Positions 15,451-24,249 of a stretch of DNA of 64,000 nucleotides are shown here, one piece after another (within the stretch, counting starts at the first letter, position 1; each line of letters starts with the position of its first letter). The stretch lies in assembly GCF_003315205.1 (NCBI RefSeq), contig NZ_QNRR01000002.1, positions 342,881 to 406,880 on the forward strand, written 5' to 3'. Under the pieces are notes generated by a model. That model was not told where the DNA came from. It saw only the letters and a list, made by a program, of their open reading frames with translations, and searched no databases. Position numbers and translations under genes: made by a program. This DNA comes from Roseimicrobium gellanilyticum (GTDB taxonomy: Bacteria; Verrucomicrobiota; Verrucomicrobiia; Verrucomicrobiales; Verrucomicrobiaceae).

Positions 15451-16131
15451 TCAGGCATCCTTCTCCTGTTGCAACACATAACCCAGACCTCGCCGGGTGT
15501 GGATGAGCGGAGCCGTGCCGCGAGGGCTGAGTTTCCGGCGCAATCCGTATACGGCAGCGTCCACGGCATTGCTTACAGGACTGTCGATCTCATTGTAGAG
15601 ATGCGCTTCAATCTGTTCACGGCTCAGGATTTGTCCCGGCCGGCGTGCAAGACATTCCAGCAGGGAGTATTCACGCGCGGTCAGTTCCACGGCTGAGCCG
15701 TCACGGCTTACGGTCTTGGCCGCGAAGTTGATTTCGAGTGGGCCAATGCGCACTTTGGAGTCGGCCTTGCCATGGCTGCGCCTTGCCAGCACCTCCAATC
15801 TTGCGGCAAGCTCCGCCAGGGCAAAAGGTTTGGTGAGGTAATCGTCAGCGCCCATGGCCAGACCACGCACACGCTCCTCCACGGCATGCAGCGCGGTGAG
15901 CAGCAGGACAGGTGTGTCCCGGCCGGCACTGCGCCAGCGACCGAGAAGCGTGAGACCGTCTTCACCAGGCAACATGCGGTCCAGCACAATGGCATCATAG
16001 GTGTGATCGCGCACGAGCTGGTCGCCTTCCTCCGCGCTCCCGGCTTCATCAACAGCATGGCCCAGGCGCGTGAGCGCCCGGGCCGCGGTGGTGCGGAGTC
16101 GTTCGGAGTCTTCGATGATGAGCAGTCTCAC
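15451..16131 (-). CDS. OmpR/PhoB-family response regulator
   Basis: A 226-residue regulator. The receiver domain (1 to about 118) has the acidic pair Glu7-Asp8, the phosphorylation site Asp51 in 'IVLDRMLPGEDG', the Thr of 'LLLTALH' and the Lys of 'DYLTKPF'. A C-terminal winged helix (about 128-224) follows, with 'LTAREYSLLECLARRPGQILSREQIEAHLYN' and 'VYGLRRKLSPRGTAPLIHTRRGLGY'. The best start is a GTG at 16131, giving the usual V/M-R-L-L-I-I-E-D opening; ATG-initiated versions run into the preceding PepSY-like gene. It lies 37 bp after that gene and 52 bp before the kinase gene, so the order PepSY-regulator-kinase probably forms one operon. Confidence 0.9.
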   Translation of the reverse strand: MRLLIIEDSERLRTTAARALTRLGHAVDEAGSAEEGDQLVRDHTYDAIVLDRMLPGEDGLTLLGRWRSAGRDTPVLLLTALHAVEERVRGLAMGADDYLTKPFALAELAARLEVLARRSHGKADSKVRIGPLEINFAAKTVSRDGSAVELTAREYSLLECLARRPGQILSREQIEAHLYNEIDSPVSNAVDAAVYGLRRKLSPRGTAPLIHTRRGLGYVLQQEKDA

Positions 16132-16168
16132 GATGAATGCCGCAGGTGGATCAGGGTCGAGGGTTTCC

Positions 16169-16663
16169 TCAGTCAGCACGCTGGCTGACGACGGTGCCAT
16201 CTTCCGTGATTACGGCCTTGATGTCAGTGCCATTCTTCACATCGATGTCCACCACATAGGTGGTCTTGCCGCCGGAGACTTCCTTCTCTACGTCGTCGAT
16301 GTGACCTCCCGTGGGCACCAGCTTTTCAGCGGCGGCCTTCACGGCGACAGGGGCCTGCGCGAGGGACACGTCTTCGCGGGATTTCACCACCGTACCATCG
16401 GCGGTGATGTGGAGCTTCAGGTCGCGCTTGCCGGCGAGGTCGAGGTCGGCCACATAAAGCTGGCGACCTTCCACATTGATGAGTTTGATCTCATCCAGCT
16501 TGCCACCTTGCTTGTGACTCTCAATGGCGGCCTGTACTGGCGCCGGGCAGGAGTTGAGCGGCACTTCATTCGAGTCTGCCTGGGCAGCGCCGAGGAATAC
16601 CGTGCCCATGAGCGTGGCGAGCAGGAGTGCGATTTTGGAAGTGGGGGTGGGGTTTGTTTTCAT
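16169..16663 (-). CDS. Periplasmic PepSY-like protein, paralogue 3
   Basis: A 164-residue secreted protein with a signal peptide ending near 'GAAQA-DSNE' (about residue 29). It shares length, the 'LNSCPAPVQAAIESHKQGGKLDEIK' opening, the 'DLKLHITADGTVVKSRED' strands and the 'DIKAVITEDGTVVSQR' end with the gene at 12634; the two are close duplicates. It is the first gene of the minus-strand group PepSY-regulator-kinase-PepSY-PepSY, so its expression may be controlled by the system it heads. The start is 228 bp from the divergent hybrid kinase gene, and the shared upstream region is rich in G and T runs. Confidence 0.84.
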   Translation of the reverse strand: MKTNPTPTSKIALLLATLMGTVFLGAAQADSNEVPLNSCPAPVQAAIESHKQGGKLDEIKLINVEGRQLYVADLDLAGKRDLKLHITADGTVVKSREDVSLAQAPVAVKAAAEKLVPTGGHIDDVEKEVSGGKTTYVVDIDVKNGTDIKAVITEDGTVVSQRAD

Positions 16664-16891
16664 TGTCGTTTTTGGGGTTTGTTTCTTTTTGGGGCCTTGG
16701 GGGTGGCCACGCGGTCATCATGCCATGCGAAGATGATGGGAAGATGATGAGCGGGAGATTTTCGCAGCCGGGGCGGATTTCTTCACCGGGTTCGCCGCCG
16801 GCTTTTTCTTTTGTCACGATCCCATCGGCAGGCACCAGAACCCTGTGGGGCATCCTATCGCCTTCTCCCCACGTCTCTTCTGCATCGCATC

Positions 16892-19800
16892 ATGGTTGAC
16901 AAACCACAGCCTCTTCCAGACACTCCAGCTAGCATGGAGGCGGTCGATCCGCCGACGTGGTTTGGGATGAAACTTCGCTTCGGCATCCGGGAAAAGTTTG
17001 CGCTGCTGGCGTTTGTGCTCGTGCTGGCGGTGGCCTTCGCGCTCCCCACCTTGCTCTTTGAGCGCACGCGGAAGGTGGTGGAGGACCATGAACTCATGGA
17101 CTTGCAGGACGAGGCCGAATTGCGCTGCTGGGAAATCATCGACTGGGTGAACCAGGCCCGCCTGCAGATCGAGCACTGTGCCAAGGATCCCCGTGAGCTG
17201 GCCACCCTGAAGACCTGCCTGGCCGAGTTTCCCGCCAGGGGGGCTTCCGCCGAACGCGGGGAGCAGGAGTGGTGGCGCTATGTACTGGCTTTGGAGGTCC
17301 GTCCCAATGGAGAGGCGACCCAGACCTTTCACCGCACCCCGGGACTTGCCGCACCGGAGCCCAATCGCGCGCTTCTTGCGGCCGCGCGCTACGCGAATGG
17401 CCCGCATATTGGCCCCATTCTCTCTCTGGTCACGCCCGCCGGGTATGACTCGGTGAAGGGCGCTGCCAACTCCGGGAGCTCACCGGATCGCTGGCAGCGG
17501 ATTCCTGCCGTCTGGATTGCGTGCCGCATCCCCTCCGTGCCGGAAACGGTGATCACCATGCTGGTATCATTGGACCGCGGACGCTCGGCCCGGCACCTGA
17601 CCTTTGTGATGAGTGGGGAAGGGGATTTTCTACAGCATCCCTTCGCGCGTCCGGATGGGAAGGAGGAGCAGATTTTCTCCGACTTCGATCTCTATGCAGA
17701 GTCCGACGCCATTACCCGGGGTGAGAAATGGGGGAGAGGGCCGGTGGAAGCGGAGGCACAGGTGCAGCGCAGTGACAGGCCCCGGTTCCAGACCCTGCAG
17801 AGCCCACTCTATTTTTTGGAGGGCCGACTGGCTCCCGCCCTGCATGAGAAGCTCATCGCCGCACACGATGCAAACCGCGTTGAGTTGCTCGATTGGACGG
17901 AGCGCCTTCGGTCGAACATGGAATCGGGTGGCGTGCCTTTTGGCGGCGCCTCCCGTAGCAGCCCGGGGATACGTCTGCTCTCGCGCAGCAAGGATGTGCT
18001 CGAGCACGCACGCCGTGAGGCAGAGGCGGAGTATCGCTATCGCTTTGGCGATTTGAGAAGCAATCCCGTGAAATGGGAGGCTGTGGTACGCCTGGAGCAT
18101 GGAGACGTCCAGCTCACGCGCTTCTACCTCCGCCATCCCCAGCATGACGGCGCCACTCCGGGCGGGCGCGATTTCCCATATTACTTTGCATATTCAGCCT
18201 TCCGGGAGGAGCTCGCCTCCAGCATTGCGCATGAGTTGCAGACGCTGCGTCGTGCCGGGGTGTGGCTCGCGGCGGGTGCTGGCGTGCTGGCATTCCTCAT
18301 CGTGCTGTACTTCATCGGCCCGCTCACTCGCATCACGCATTCGGCGCAGACCGTCACGCGTTCGGGCTCGGAAGCCCTGCAGTTGCAGAATCAAATCGAG
18401 GCCGTGCGCAAGTCCCTGCCGGTGCGGAAGCATGACGAGGTGGGGGACATCGCACGCAGCCTGGAGACTCTCCTGCGTCAGGTGCTCAATGGGCACGAGC
18501 AGCTCCGCCAGCTCAATGCAGACTTGGACACACGTGTGCAGGAGCAGACAGCGGAGCTTCGCGAAGCCAATGAGCAGCTTCGTGGACTCGCCTCCGCGAA
18601 GGATGCCTTCCTGGCAAGCGTGAGTCACGAGCTGCGCCAGCCGCTGAATTCCATTTTTGGCTTCCTCCAGTTCCTGGAGCTTTCGGAGCCCACGGACGAG
18701 CAAAAGCATGATCTCGCCAAACTCCGCTCCGCCGCCACGTATCTGCGGCGTCTCATCGATGACATCCTCGACTACCAGAAGATCATCATGGGTGGTGTGG
18801 AACTCGATCCGGAGGAGATCGATGCCGCGGCCTTCCTCACTTCTCTGCAGGAGTCGATGGTGCCGCAGGCGACCGAGAAGAAGAACAAGCTGGAACTACG
18901 CGGTGCGGAGAGACTGGGCACCATCTTCAACGATCGCGCCCGCCTGCAGCAGGTGCTGACAAACCTTGTCTCGAATGCGTGCAAGTTCACGCAAAACGGC
19001 ACCGTCACCCTGAGCGCCAGTCGCGATACAGATGCCACTGGCAAAGACTGGATCACCCTTGATGTTGCAGACTCCGGTCGCGGCATGAAGCCCGAGGAGA
19101 TGCAGGGACTCTTCGTGAGGTTCAAGAAGCTCTCCGCCCGCGAAGGGAACAAGACGGGTACGGGGTTGGGCCTCGTGATCTCGAAGGGGCTTTGTGAGCT
19201 CATGGGGGGCACCATCTCCTGTCAGAGTGAGTTCGGCCAGGGGTCGACTTTCACCGTGCGTGTGCCGGCTGCCGTGCCGGAGCGCGCTGGCGGTACGCCC
19301 AGGCGTACGCTGGAGCGCCCGACTTCGTCTGCAGCTCCCGCTCCACAGGCGGTTTCTGTATCACCCCAGCAGACGGTGCTCGTGATCGATGACGATGCCT
19401 CGGTGCGCGAACTCATGACGCGCTATCTCGGTGGCAAAGGATTCCGAGTCATCACGGCAGAGGACGCGGAGAAAGGAATGGTCCTCGCGCGTGAACAGCA
19501 TCCCACGGTGATCACTTTGGATGTAGTGCTGCCTGGCGCGCAGACTGGCTGGGATGTCCTCTCCCAACTCAAGGATGATCCGCTTACGGCCTCCATCCCC
19601 GTCATCATTGTCACCTTCCTGGAGGAATCACGCCACGGTTTCGCCCTCGGAGCCGCAGACTACGTGGTGAAGCCCATCGCGTGGGAGGATTTGCTTGGCT
19701 CCTTGCAAAAGGTCATCCGTGGCAGCGCCTCGACGCAACCGGTACTGGTGGTGGATGACGACCCGGATGTGCGTGAACTCTTCCGCCGCACGCTCGCCAT

Positions 19801-20128
19801 GGATGGCATCTCCATCATCGAGGCCGCGAACGGTGCGGAGGCGCTCACCCAGCTCCGCCAGCAGAAGCCCTCACTCATCCTGCTGGACCTCATGATGCCC
19901 GTCATGGATGGCTTCGAGTTCATCGCCGAGTTCAACCTGCATCCCCAATGGCGCGACATCCCGGTGATCGTCATCACCGCGAAGCACGTCACACGTGAAG
20001 ATCGCGAGCGCCTCGCCAGCTCCGTCCGCACCGTGTTGGAAAAGAGCGGCTTCACCCAGGAGGATTTGCTCAGCAAGGTCCTCCATCTGGTGCATCTGGC
20101 AGCTTCGGAGGAGGGGAAGCGGGTGTGA
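16892..20128 (+). CDS. Hybrid sensor histidine kinase with two receiver domains
   Basis: About 1078 residues. TM1 lies at about 36-57 and TM2 at about 456-478, enclosing a 400-residue periplasmic sensor that I do not recognise. Then come a HAMP-like segment, a coiled coil ('LDTRVQEQTAELREANEQLR'), HisKA with His579 in 'SVSHELRQPLN', and a HATPase with 'LVSNACKFTQNG', 'DSGRGMKPEEM' and 'GTGLGLVISKGL'. A linker rich in Pro and Ala leads to receiver 1 (Asp877 in 'ITLDVVLPG') and receiver 2 (Asp999 in 'ILLDLMMPVMDG'). Both receivers keep the acidic pocket. ATG 16892 is the first start after the divergent intergenic region. The next two genes encode a lone receiver and a receiver-cyclase, likely partners. 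Confidence 0.9.
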   Translation: MVDKPQPLPDTPASMEAVDPPTWFGMKLRFGIREKFALLAFVLVLAVAFALPTLLFERTRKVVEDHELMDLQDEAELRCWEIIDWVNQARLQIEHCAKDPRELATLKTCLAEFPARGASAERGEQEWWRYVLALEVRPNGEATQTFHRTPGLAAPEPNRALLAAARYANGPHIGPILSLVTPAGYDSVKGAANSGSSPDRWQRIPAVWIACRIPSVPETVITMLVSLDRGRSARHLTFVMSGEGDFLQHPFARPDGKEEQIFSDFDLYAESDAITRGEKWGRGPVEAEAQVQRSDRPRFQTLQSPLYFLEGRLAPALHEKLIAAHDANRVELLDWTERLRSNMESGGVPFGGASRSSPGIRLLSRSKDVLEHARREAEAEYRYRFGDLRSNPVKWEAVVRLEHGDVQLTRFYLRHPQHDGATPGGRDFPYYFAYSAFREELASSIAHELQTLRRAGVWLAAGAGVLAFLIVLYFIGPLTRITHSAQTVTRSGSEALQLQNQIEAVRKSLPVRKHDEVGDIARSLETLLRQVLNGHEQLRQLNADLDTRVQEQTAELREANEQLRGLASAKDAFLASVSHELRQPLNSIFGFLQFLELSEPTDEQKHDLAKLRSAATYLRRLIDDILDYQKIIMGGVELDPEEIDAAAFLTSLQESMVPQATEKKNKLELRGAERLGTIFNDRARLQQVLTNLVSNACKFTQNGTVTLSASRDTDATGKDWITLDVADSGRGMKPEEMQGLFVRFKKLSAREGNKTGTGLGLVISKGLCELMGGTISCQSEFGQGSTFTVRVPAAVPERAGGTPRRTLERPTSSAAPAPQAVSVSPQQTVLVIDDDASVRELMTRYLGGKGFRVITAEDAEKGMVLAREQHPTVITLDVVLPGAQTGWDVLSQLKDDPLTASIPVIIVTFLEESRHGFALGAADYVVKPIAWEDLLGSLQKVIRGSASTQPVLVVDDDPDVRELFRRTLAMDGISIIEAANGAEALTQLRQQKPSLILLDLMMPVMDGFEFIAEFNLHPQWRDIPVIVITAKHVTREDRERLASSVRTVLEKSGFTQEDLLSKVLHLVHLAASEEGKRV

Positions 20129-20138
20129 GGGAGAGAAA

Positions 20139-20333
20139 CAGTATTCAGTAGGTCAGTGTTCAGTAAGCAGTAGTCAGTAGTGAGTAGTGAATAGAACCCC
20201 CTTCGCTCAAATACACATTTCCGATACCCCCGGTTGACTCCTTGACCAATGACCACTGGCCCCCCCCGCACTCCTTCTTCTGACTACTTACTAGCTACTA
20301 CTTACTGACTACTGTTTACTGAACACTGATTAC
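20139..20333. repeat. Palindromic element built on the TAGTCAG heptamer, copy 2
   Basis: The left arm (about 20139-20194) is a degenerate run of CAGTA, GTCAGTAG and GAGTAGTGA units. The right arm (about 20281-20333) is built from the complementary units TGACTACT, TACTTACTGACT and TTACTGAACACTGATTAC. About 86 bp of unrelated, partly C-rich sequence lies between. It separates the hybrid kinase gene from the lone receiver gene. The plan matches the element at 6700-6868, but here both arms are degenerate, as if older. Confidence 0.8.
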
Positions 20334-20341
20334 TTTTCCCC

Positions 20342-20746
20342 ATGCCCAACATCCTCCTAGCAGACGACGACGATGACATGGTGGAGATCTGCTCCCGCCT
20401 TCTCCCGCGACGTGGTCATACCGTGAAGGTCGCGCAGAATGCGGCGGATGCCGTGGCGTCTGCTGAGGCACTGAAGCCGGATTTGATCCTCATGGACATG
20501 CGCATGCCCGTGAGCGCCACGGGAGATGTGAGTGACCGCGCCGGGCTGGATGCCGTGCTCGCGATCAAGGCCAAGCCGGAGCTTGCAGCCATTCCCATCA
20601 TCGCGCTCACGGGACACATGATGACCATGTTCCGCGCGGCGATTCTCGATGCGGGCTGTGTCGACATGCTGGCGAAGCCGATTGAGAATTTCGCGCATCT
20701 GACTGAGGCCATCGAACTCGCACTCAAGAAATCCAATTCCCAGTGA
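20342..20746 (+). CDS. Single-domain response regulator (receiver only)
   Basis: The product is 134 residues, one receiver domain with no output domain. The acidic pocket is in 'LLADDDDDMVE', the phospho-acceptor is the Asp of 'LILMDMRMP' (near residue 51), the switch Thr is in 'IIALTGHMM' and the Lys in 'DMLAKPIEN'. The loop after the phospho-site is unusually long: about eight extra residues ('VSATGDVSDRAG') lie where most receivers have a short 'xxxDG' turn. Its stop codon is one base before the GTG start of the cyclase gene, so the two are translationally coupled. It probably shuttles phosphate between the upstream hybrid kinase and other partners. Confidence 0.88.
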   Translation: MPNILLADDDDDMVEICSRLLPRRGHTVKVAQNAADAVASAEALKPDLILMDMRMPVSATGDVSDRAGLDAVLAIKAKPELAAIPIIALTGHMMTMFRAAILDAGCVDMLAKPIENFAHLTEAIELALKKSNSQ

Positions 20747-20747
20747 A

Positions 20748-22490
20748 GTGAGCACCAGTGCGCCAACTCAGATCCAGGTCCTGCGGGATGCGATGGAAGA
20801 GCATGCGGACGCCATGTCCAGCGCGGCTCAGATCCTTCTGCATGCCATCCCGGAAGGGCAGGAGCTGCCCGTCTGGCATCGGGATGTGGAGCGCATCCGT
20901 CAGGCGGCTCTGGGCATCTATCGACTCGTACGCGAGCGTCTTGCCACGGAGCATTTCATGCAGCCGCACCTGGTGTCGGGCGAGGATTTGCAGGGGCTGC
21001 GTCACGAGTTGCGTGGCTTCCTCCAGAACATTCTCGGCCGCTGCCAGCTTGTGCTGGAGGAAGAGGAGCAGCCGGAGACCGTGCAGTGCGAACTCACCTC
21101 CATCATGGAGCATGCGCATGCATGCGTGACTGTGCTGGATCGCAACCGCGACTATATCGCGCCTGAGCGGGGCATCGACCTGGCCATCAGTCCGCCCACA
21201 GCGAAGCTCACACTTCCTTTCGATGACGAGGAGGAGGCGCGTGCGCCTATTTCGGGTGCGACGATCCTGGTCGCAGATGATAGTGCGGGCAGCCGCGAGG
21301 TGCTGGGGCGCTTTCTCACTTCACAGGGGCATGAGGTCGTCTTTGCCACCACGGGCAGGGAGGCGCTCGATCGCGTGGATGAGATGGATTTCGACCTCAT
21401 CCTGCTGGACCTCGTGATGCCCGAGATGAATGGCTTTGAGGTGCTGCGGGCTCTGCGTCTCCGCAGGAAGCTGCGCTACACCTTTGTCATCATCATCTCG
21501 GGACTTGATGCGAATGCCAATGCCATCCGGGGCATCGAGATGGGTGCGGTGGATTTTCTCGCGCGCCCCATCGACCTCCGGCTGCTGCGCGCGCGTGTGA
21601 ATGCCTGCCTGGAGCGCCAGCGCCTTCGTGAGCGTGAATTGGCGCAGTACTTCACCCCAGAGCTTGCGCGCCACCTGCATCGTCACCCCGAGCAGCTTGC
21701 GGCAGGGCGGCGGGTGGAGGTAAGTGTATTATTTTGTGATATCTCCGGATTCAGCCGGGTGAGCGAGCGGCACGGCCCGGAGCGGACCATTCGCTGGCTG
21801 AGTGATGTGCTGGGCACGATGTCCGCCTGCATCATGGAGGAGGAAGGAGTGCTGGTGGACTTCACGGGCGATCAGGTCATGGCTCTCTGGGGCGCACCGC
21901 ATCACCAGCCGGATCACGCCGATCGCGCGTGTCGTACGGCCCTGGCTATGCAGGCCAGCCTTCCAGAGCTGAACGAGAAGTGGCAGCAGGAAATCGGTCA
22001 TCCAACAGAGATCTCCGTGGGCATCAATACCGGTGATGCCTACGTGGGAAATATCGGCACACCGCAGAAGTTCAAATACGGCGCGCTGGGGAATACCGTG
22101 AACCTCGCCAGCCGCATCCAGGGCGCTTGCAAGTACGCCCGTGCCCGCATGCTGGCCACGAGCAACACGATCGAACGCCTGACTGTGCCCATCTTTTCCC
22201 GGCGGCTCGCGCGGATTCGCGTGAACAACATCAATGCGCCGGTGTACATTCATGAGCTGGAAGGCGCGGACCAAACCGATCCCTGGCACCGGTTGCGGAC
22301 CGAGTATGAGACCGCCTTGCAGCTTTTCGAGACAGCTGAGTTTCGCAAAGCCTCCAGCCTCCTCGGCCAGCTCCTCGATGACTATCCGGATGACGGTCCC
22401 TCACTTCTGCTCATGTCCCGGGTGGTGGATGAGCTGCTGAAGAAGAACTCGGAAGGCTTTGACCCCGTGTGGGAATTGCCGGGGAAGTGA
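20748..22490 (+). CDS. Receiver domain-class III adenylate/guanylate cyclase
   Basis: The protein has 580 residues, starting at GTG. Residues 1 to about 150 are helical and contain a histidine-kinase-dimerisation-like helix ('GLRHELRGFLQNILGR') without an ATPase domain. Residues about 168-290 are a receiver with phospho-acceptor Asp221 in 'LILLDLVMPEMNG'. Residues about 320-500 are the cyclase: metal-binding Asp331 ('LFCDISGFS') and Asp375 ('FTGDQVMALWG'), the base-recognition region 'KFKYGALG', and the transition-state residues Asn452 and Arg456 in 'NTVNLASRI'. All catalytic residues are present, so it should be active; the Lys suggests ATP as substrate. It would turn a phosphorelay signal into cyclic nucleotide. 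It is tail to tail with the next gene, 1 bp apart. Confidence 0.9.
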   Translation: MSTSAPTQIQVLRDAMEEHADAMSSAAQILLHAIPEGQELPVWHRDVERIRQAALGIYRLVRERLATEHFMQPHLVSGEDLQGLRHELRGFLQNILGRCQLVLEEEEQPETVQCELTSIMEHAHACVTVLDRNRDYIAPERGIDLAISPPTAKLTLPFDDEEEARAPISGATILVADDSAGSREVLGRFLTSQGHEVVFATTGREALDRVDEMDFDLILLDLVMPEMNGFEVLRALRLRRKLRYTFVIIISGLDANANAIRGIEMGAVDFLARPIDLRLLRARVNACLERQRLRERELAQYFTPELARHLHRHPEQLAAGRRVEVSVLFCDISGFSRVSERHGPERTIRWLSDVLGTMSACIMEEEGVLVDFTGDQVMALWGAPHHQPDHADRACRTALAMQASLPELNEKWQQEIGHPTEISVGINTGDAYVGNIGTPQKFKYGALGNTVNLASRIQGACKYARARMLATSNTIERLTVPIFSRRLARIRVNNINAPVYIHELEGADQTDPWHRLRTEYETALQLFETAEFRKASSLLGQLLDDYPDDGPSLLLMSRVVDELLKKNSEGFDPVWELPGK

Positions 22491-22491
22491 G

Positions 22492-22815
22492 TCAGGACAG
22501 CGGTGCCTTTTGCTTCGCCAGTTCCCGTGCGTAGTCCCACGCGGAGAATTTCGCGACACCGTCAGGCGTGGGTGAGATCCACGGATCCTCTCCGAATGTG
22601 AAATAGAGATCCAGCCACTCCGTGGCAGTTTTCCCATTCTCAAGACTTTGGTGGAGATCCTGTTCCAGCATGCTCTTGGCAATGCTCAGCGCTTCCTCAT
22701 AGGTTGGATACACTCCCTTGGTGTAACGCTCTTCTTCATCCCGGTAGTGCGAGTTCTCGTCCACGTAAACGGTGAAGCCAGTGTGGCCGACAGGAGCGGG
22801 AGAACTCGGTTCCAT
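22492..22815 (-). CDS. Small conserved-looking hypothetical protein
   Basis: The product has 107 residues, with no signal peptide or membrane segment. It is acidic and aromatic-rich ('GFTVYVDENSHYRDEEERY', 'YEEALSIAKSMLEQDLHQSL', 'LDLYFTFGEDPWISPTPDG'). The strand-helix-strand pattern with an 'N-terminal beta strand, EEA helix' layout resembles small domains that turn up beside regulatory genes, but I do not assign a family. The coding strand is supported by the lack of rivals and by a sensible start at 22815. Confidence 0.65.
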   Translation of the reverse strand: MEPSSPAPVGHTGFTVYVDENSHYRDEEERYTKGVYPTYEEALSIAKSMLEQDLHQSLENGKTATEWLDLYFTFGEDPWISPTPDGVAKFSAWDYARELAKQKAPLS

Positions 22816-22961
22816 AGCGAGGGATGAGGATATTGCTCAAAGCTGAGATTGCGCCAGTGTCGGTGTGTGGATCACATGCATGGGATCCACGTTGCGCCAG
22901 GCGGAGCGAGATGACTGCGCTGACTGCCCCCTGCAATCAATCCTGAGACGCACACCAGAAA

Positions 22962-23012
22962 ACCAATTCACCCCAGATACGCAGCCTGCCGCGTGATCTG
23001 GGGTGAATTGGT
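22962..23012 (-). terminator. Long perfect hairpin, probable terminator of the 62-residue gene
   Basis: Bases 22962-22978 and 22996-23012 form a perfect 17-bp stem, and the loop holds a further ACGC/GCGT pair. It begins 30 bp beyond the stop codon of the minus-strand small gene. On that strand the stem runs into TTTTCT, as in a Rho-independent terminator. Its presence supports transcription of the small gene. Confidence 0.7.
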
Positions 23013-23042
23013 CCAAAGTTTCGCCAGTATCTGAGACGTTCT

Positions 23043-23231
23043 CTACGCGTAGGACAACTCGTCCGCGTCTTCTTCGATCAAAGACACGACGTCGTCGGGA
23101 CGGTAATGGAACACTACCTCATTTTCCTCGCTGCGGACGGCACAAAGCTGGGTTCCGCAACGCTCGATTCGACCAACAAACACCATCGGGGACTTTCCCC
23201 GCACCTGAATCGTGAGTTTCTTCCAGAACAT
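23043..23231 (-). CDS. Small hypothetical protein (62 residues)
   Basis: The product is a 62-residue polypeptide with a basic, beta-rich first half ('KKLTIQVRGKSPMVFVGRIERCG') and an acidic end ('VVSLIEEDADELSYA'). It looks like a small beta barrel or RNA/protein-binding adaptor, but no family is recognised. Support comes from the strong hairpin with T run just downstream and from an AT-rich, promoter-like stretch upstream (23232-23400). There is no convincing ribosome-binding site before the ATG. Confidence 0.5.
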   Translation of the reverse strand: MFWKKLTIQVRGKSPMVFVGRIERCGTQLCAVRSEENEVVFHYRPDDVVSLIEEDADELSYA

Positions 23232-23446
23232 ACAATCAATGTTGAAGATTGAGAGGGTATAGTAGCGCTAATTGGCTCAGTTTATTCTAAATCTTTATTC
23301 ATTGTATAATTCATCTTGCCAAACCACCACATATCTGTCGAGACAAAAATTAAGGCATTATCTTATTTTCTTTCGCATGATATCTCAGTCACCTCGTGCA
23401 ATGTCTGATTGATCTTGCTTCCTCCCCGCAGGAGCATCTCCGCTCC

Positions 23447-23926
23447 ATGCGTCGTCTCGCCCTCTACTCCTTTGTCATCACCCTCGTCTGGCTCACCTTC
23501 ATCGTAGCCATCAGTTTTGTGGAGGCTCCGGCGAAGTTTCAGGCACTCAAGATCGAGAACTTCGATGTGGTTACTCCGGCCTTGCAGCATGCACTGGCCA
23601 TTGGCCACCGGGTGTTTCACCTGCTCAACCGCATCGAGTGGGTGTGCTGTGCCTTTTCATGGTTCCTGGTGCTGCGTATCCGGGTGGTGCGTACGCGAGG
23701 CAGTGTGATCCTCCTCGGTGTGGCAACCGGGATCCTCGCATTCCAGACCTTTGCTCTTTATCCTACGCTGGATGCCCGCGTCATGGAGGTGATGGCTGGC
23801 CGAATACCACCGCAGACCTGGCATCACATCGGCTTCGTCGTAGGCGAGATGGTGAAGGTCCTCACGCTCGGCGTCCTCACTGCTGCCCAGTTGCAGGCAT
23901 TTGCCCGAGCGGTTTTGTCCGAGTAA
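23447..23926 (+). CDS. Small integral membrane protein, DUF4149-like
   Basis: The protein has 159 residues and four predicted membrane segments (about 5-24, 62-80, 86-107 and 130-152). The first segment is followed by 'SFVEAPAKFQAL', a pattern seen in DUF4149-type proteins, and the third ends in 'LYPTLDARVMEVMAG'. The function of that family is unknown. ATG 23447 is chosen: it has AGGAG upstream at about 12 bases and starts the first membrane helix; the open frame begins 17 codons earlier. It has no clear operon partner. Confidence 0.72.
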   Translation: MRRLALYSFVITLVWLTFIVAISFVEAPAKFQALKIENFDVVTPALQHALAIGHRVFHLLNRIEWVCCAFSWFLVLRIRVVRTRGSVILLGVATGILAFQTFALYPTLDARVMEVMAGRIPPQTWHHIGFVVGEMVKVLTLGVLTAAQLQAFARAVLSE

Positions 23927-24249
23927 GCCAGCGCTGATGATGCGGGAAGCACAGGTAGTTTGGCGATGGGCATGAACATGGAAGCAGGTCGTCTTCCGCT
24001 GTGGATCGACGGAGCGTCCAAGTTTTGGCACGGGATTGTCATTTCAAACCGGTGGTTTGCGGGGTAAGCGCTGGTTTACGCCTTGGTTCGCTGCATTTTC
24101 CCTTCGTAGGAGGGCGTTGCAACGAAGAGGTAAACCTTTATGTATGCATTCGTGCGTGACGAATGTGGAAGAAAAGAGCGAAAAAGAGGAGCGCCTTTTT
24201 CCCAACTGCTGCCTCGTAACGAACCGCTGCTCTCACTGCATCCAGCTCC
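23927..24249. other. Intergenic region before the AraC gene, no gene seen
   Basis: These 323 bp hold no credible open frame. The region includes a small palindrome (AAACC-GGT-GGTTT at 24046-24058) and an AT-richer part near 24130-24180 where a promoter for the AraC-type gene would be expected, but no good promoter pair is visible. Confidence 0.5.
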
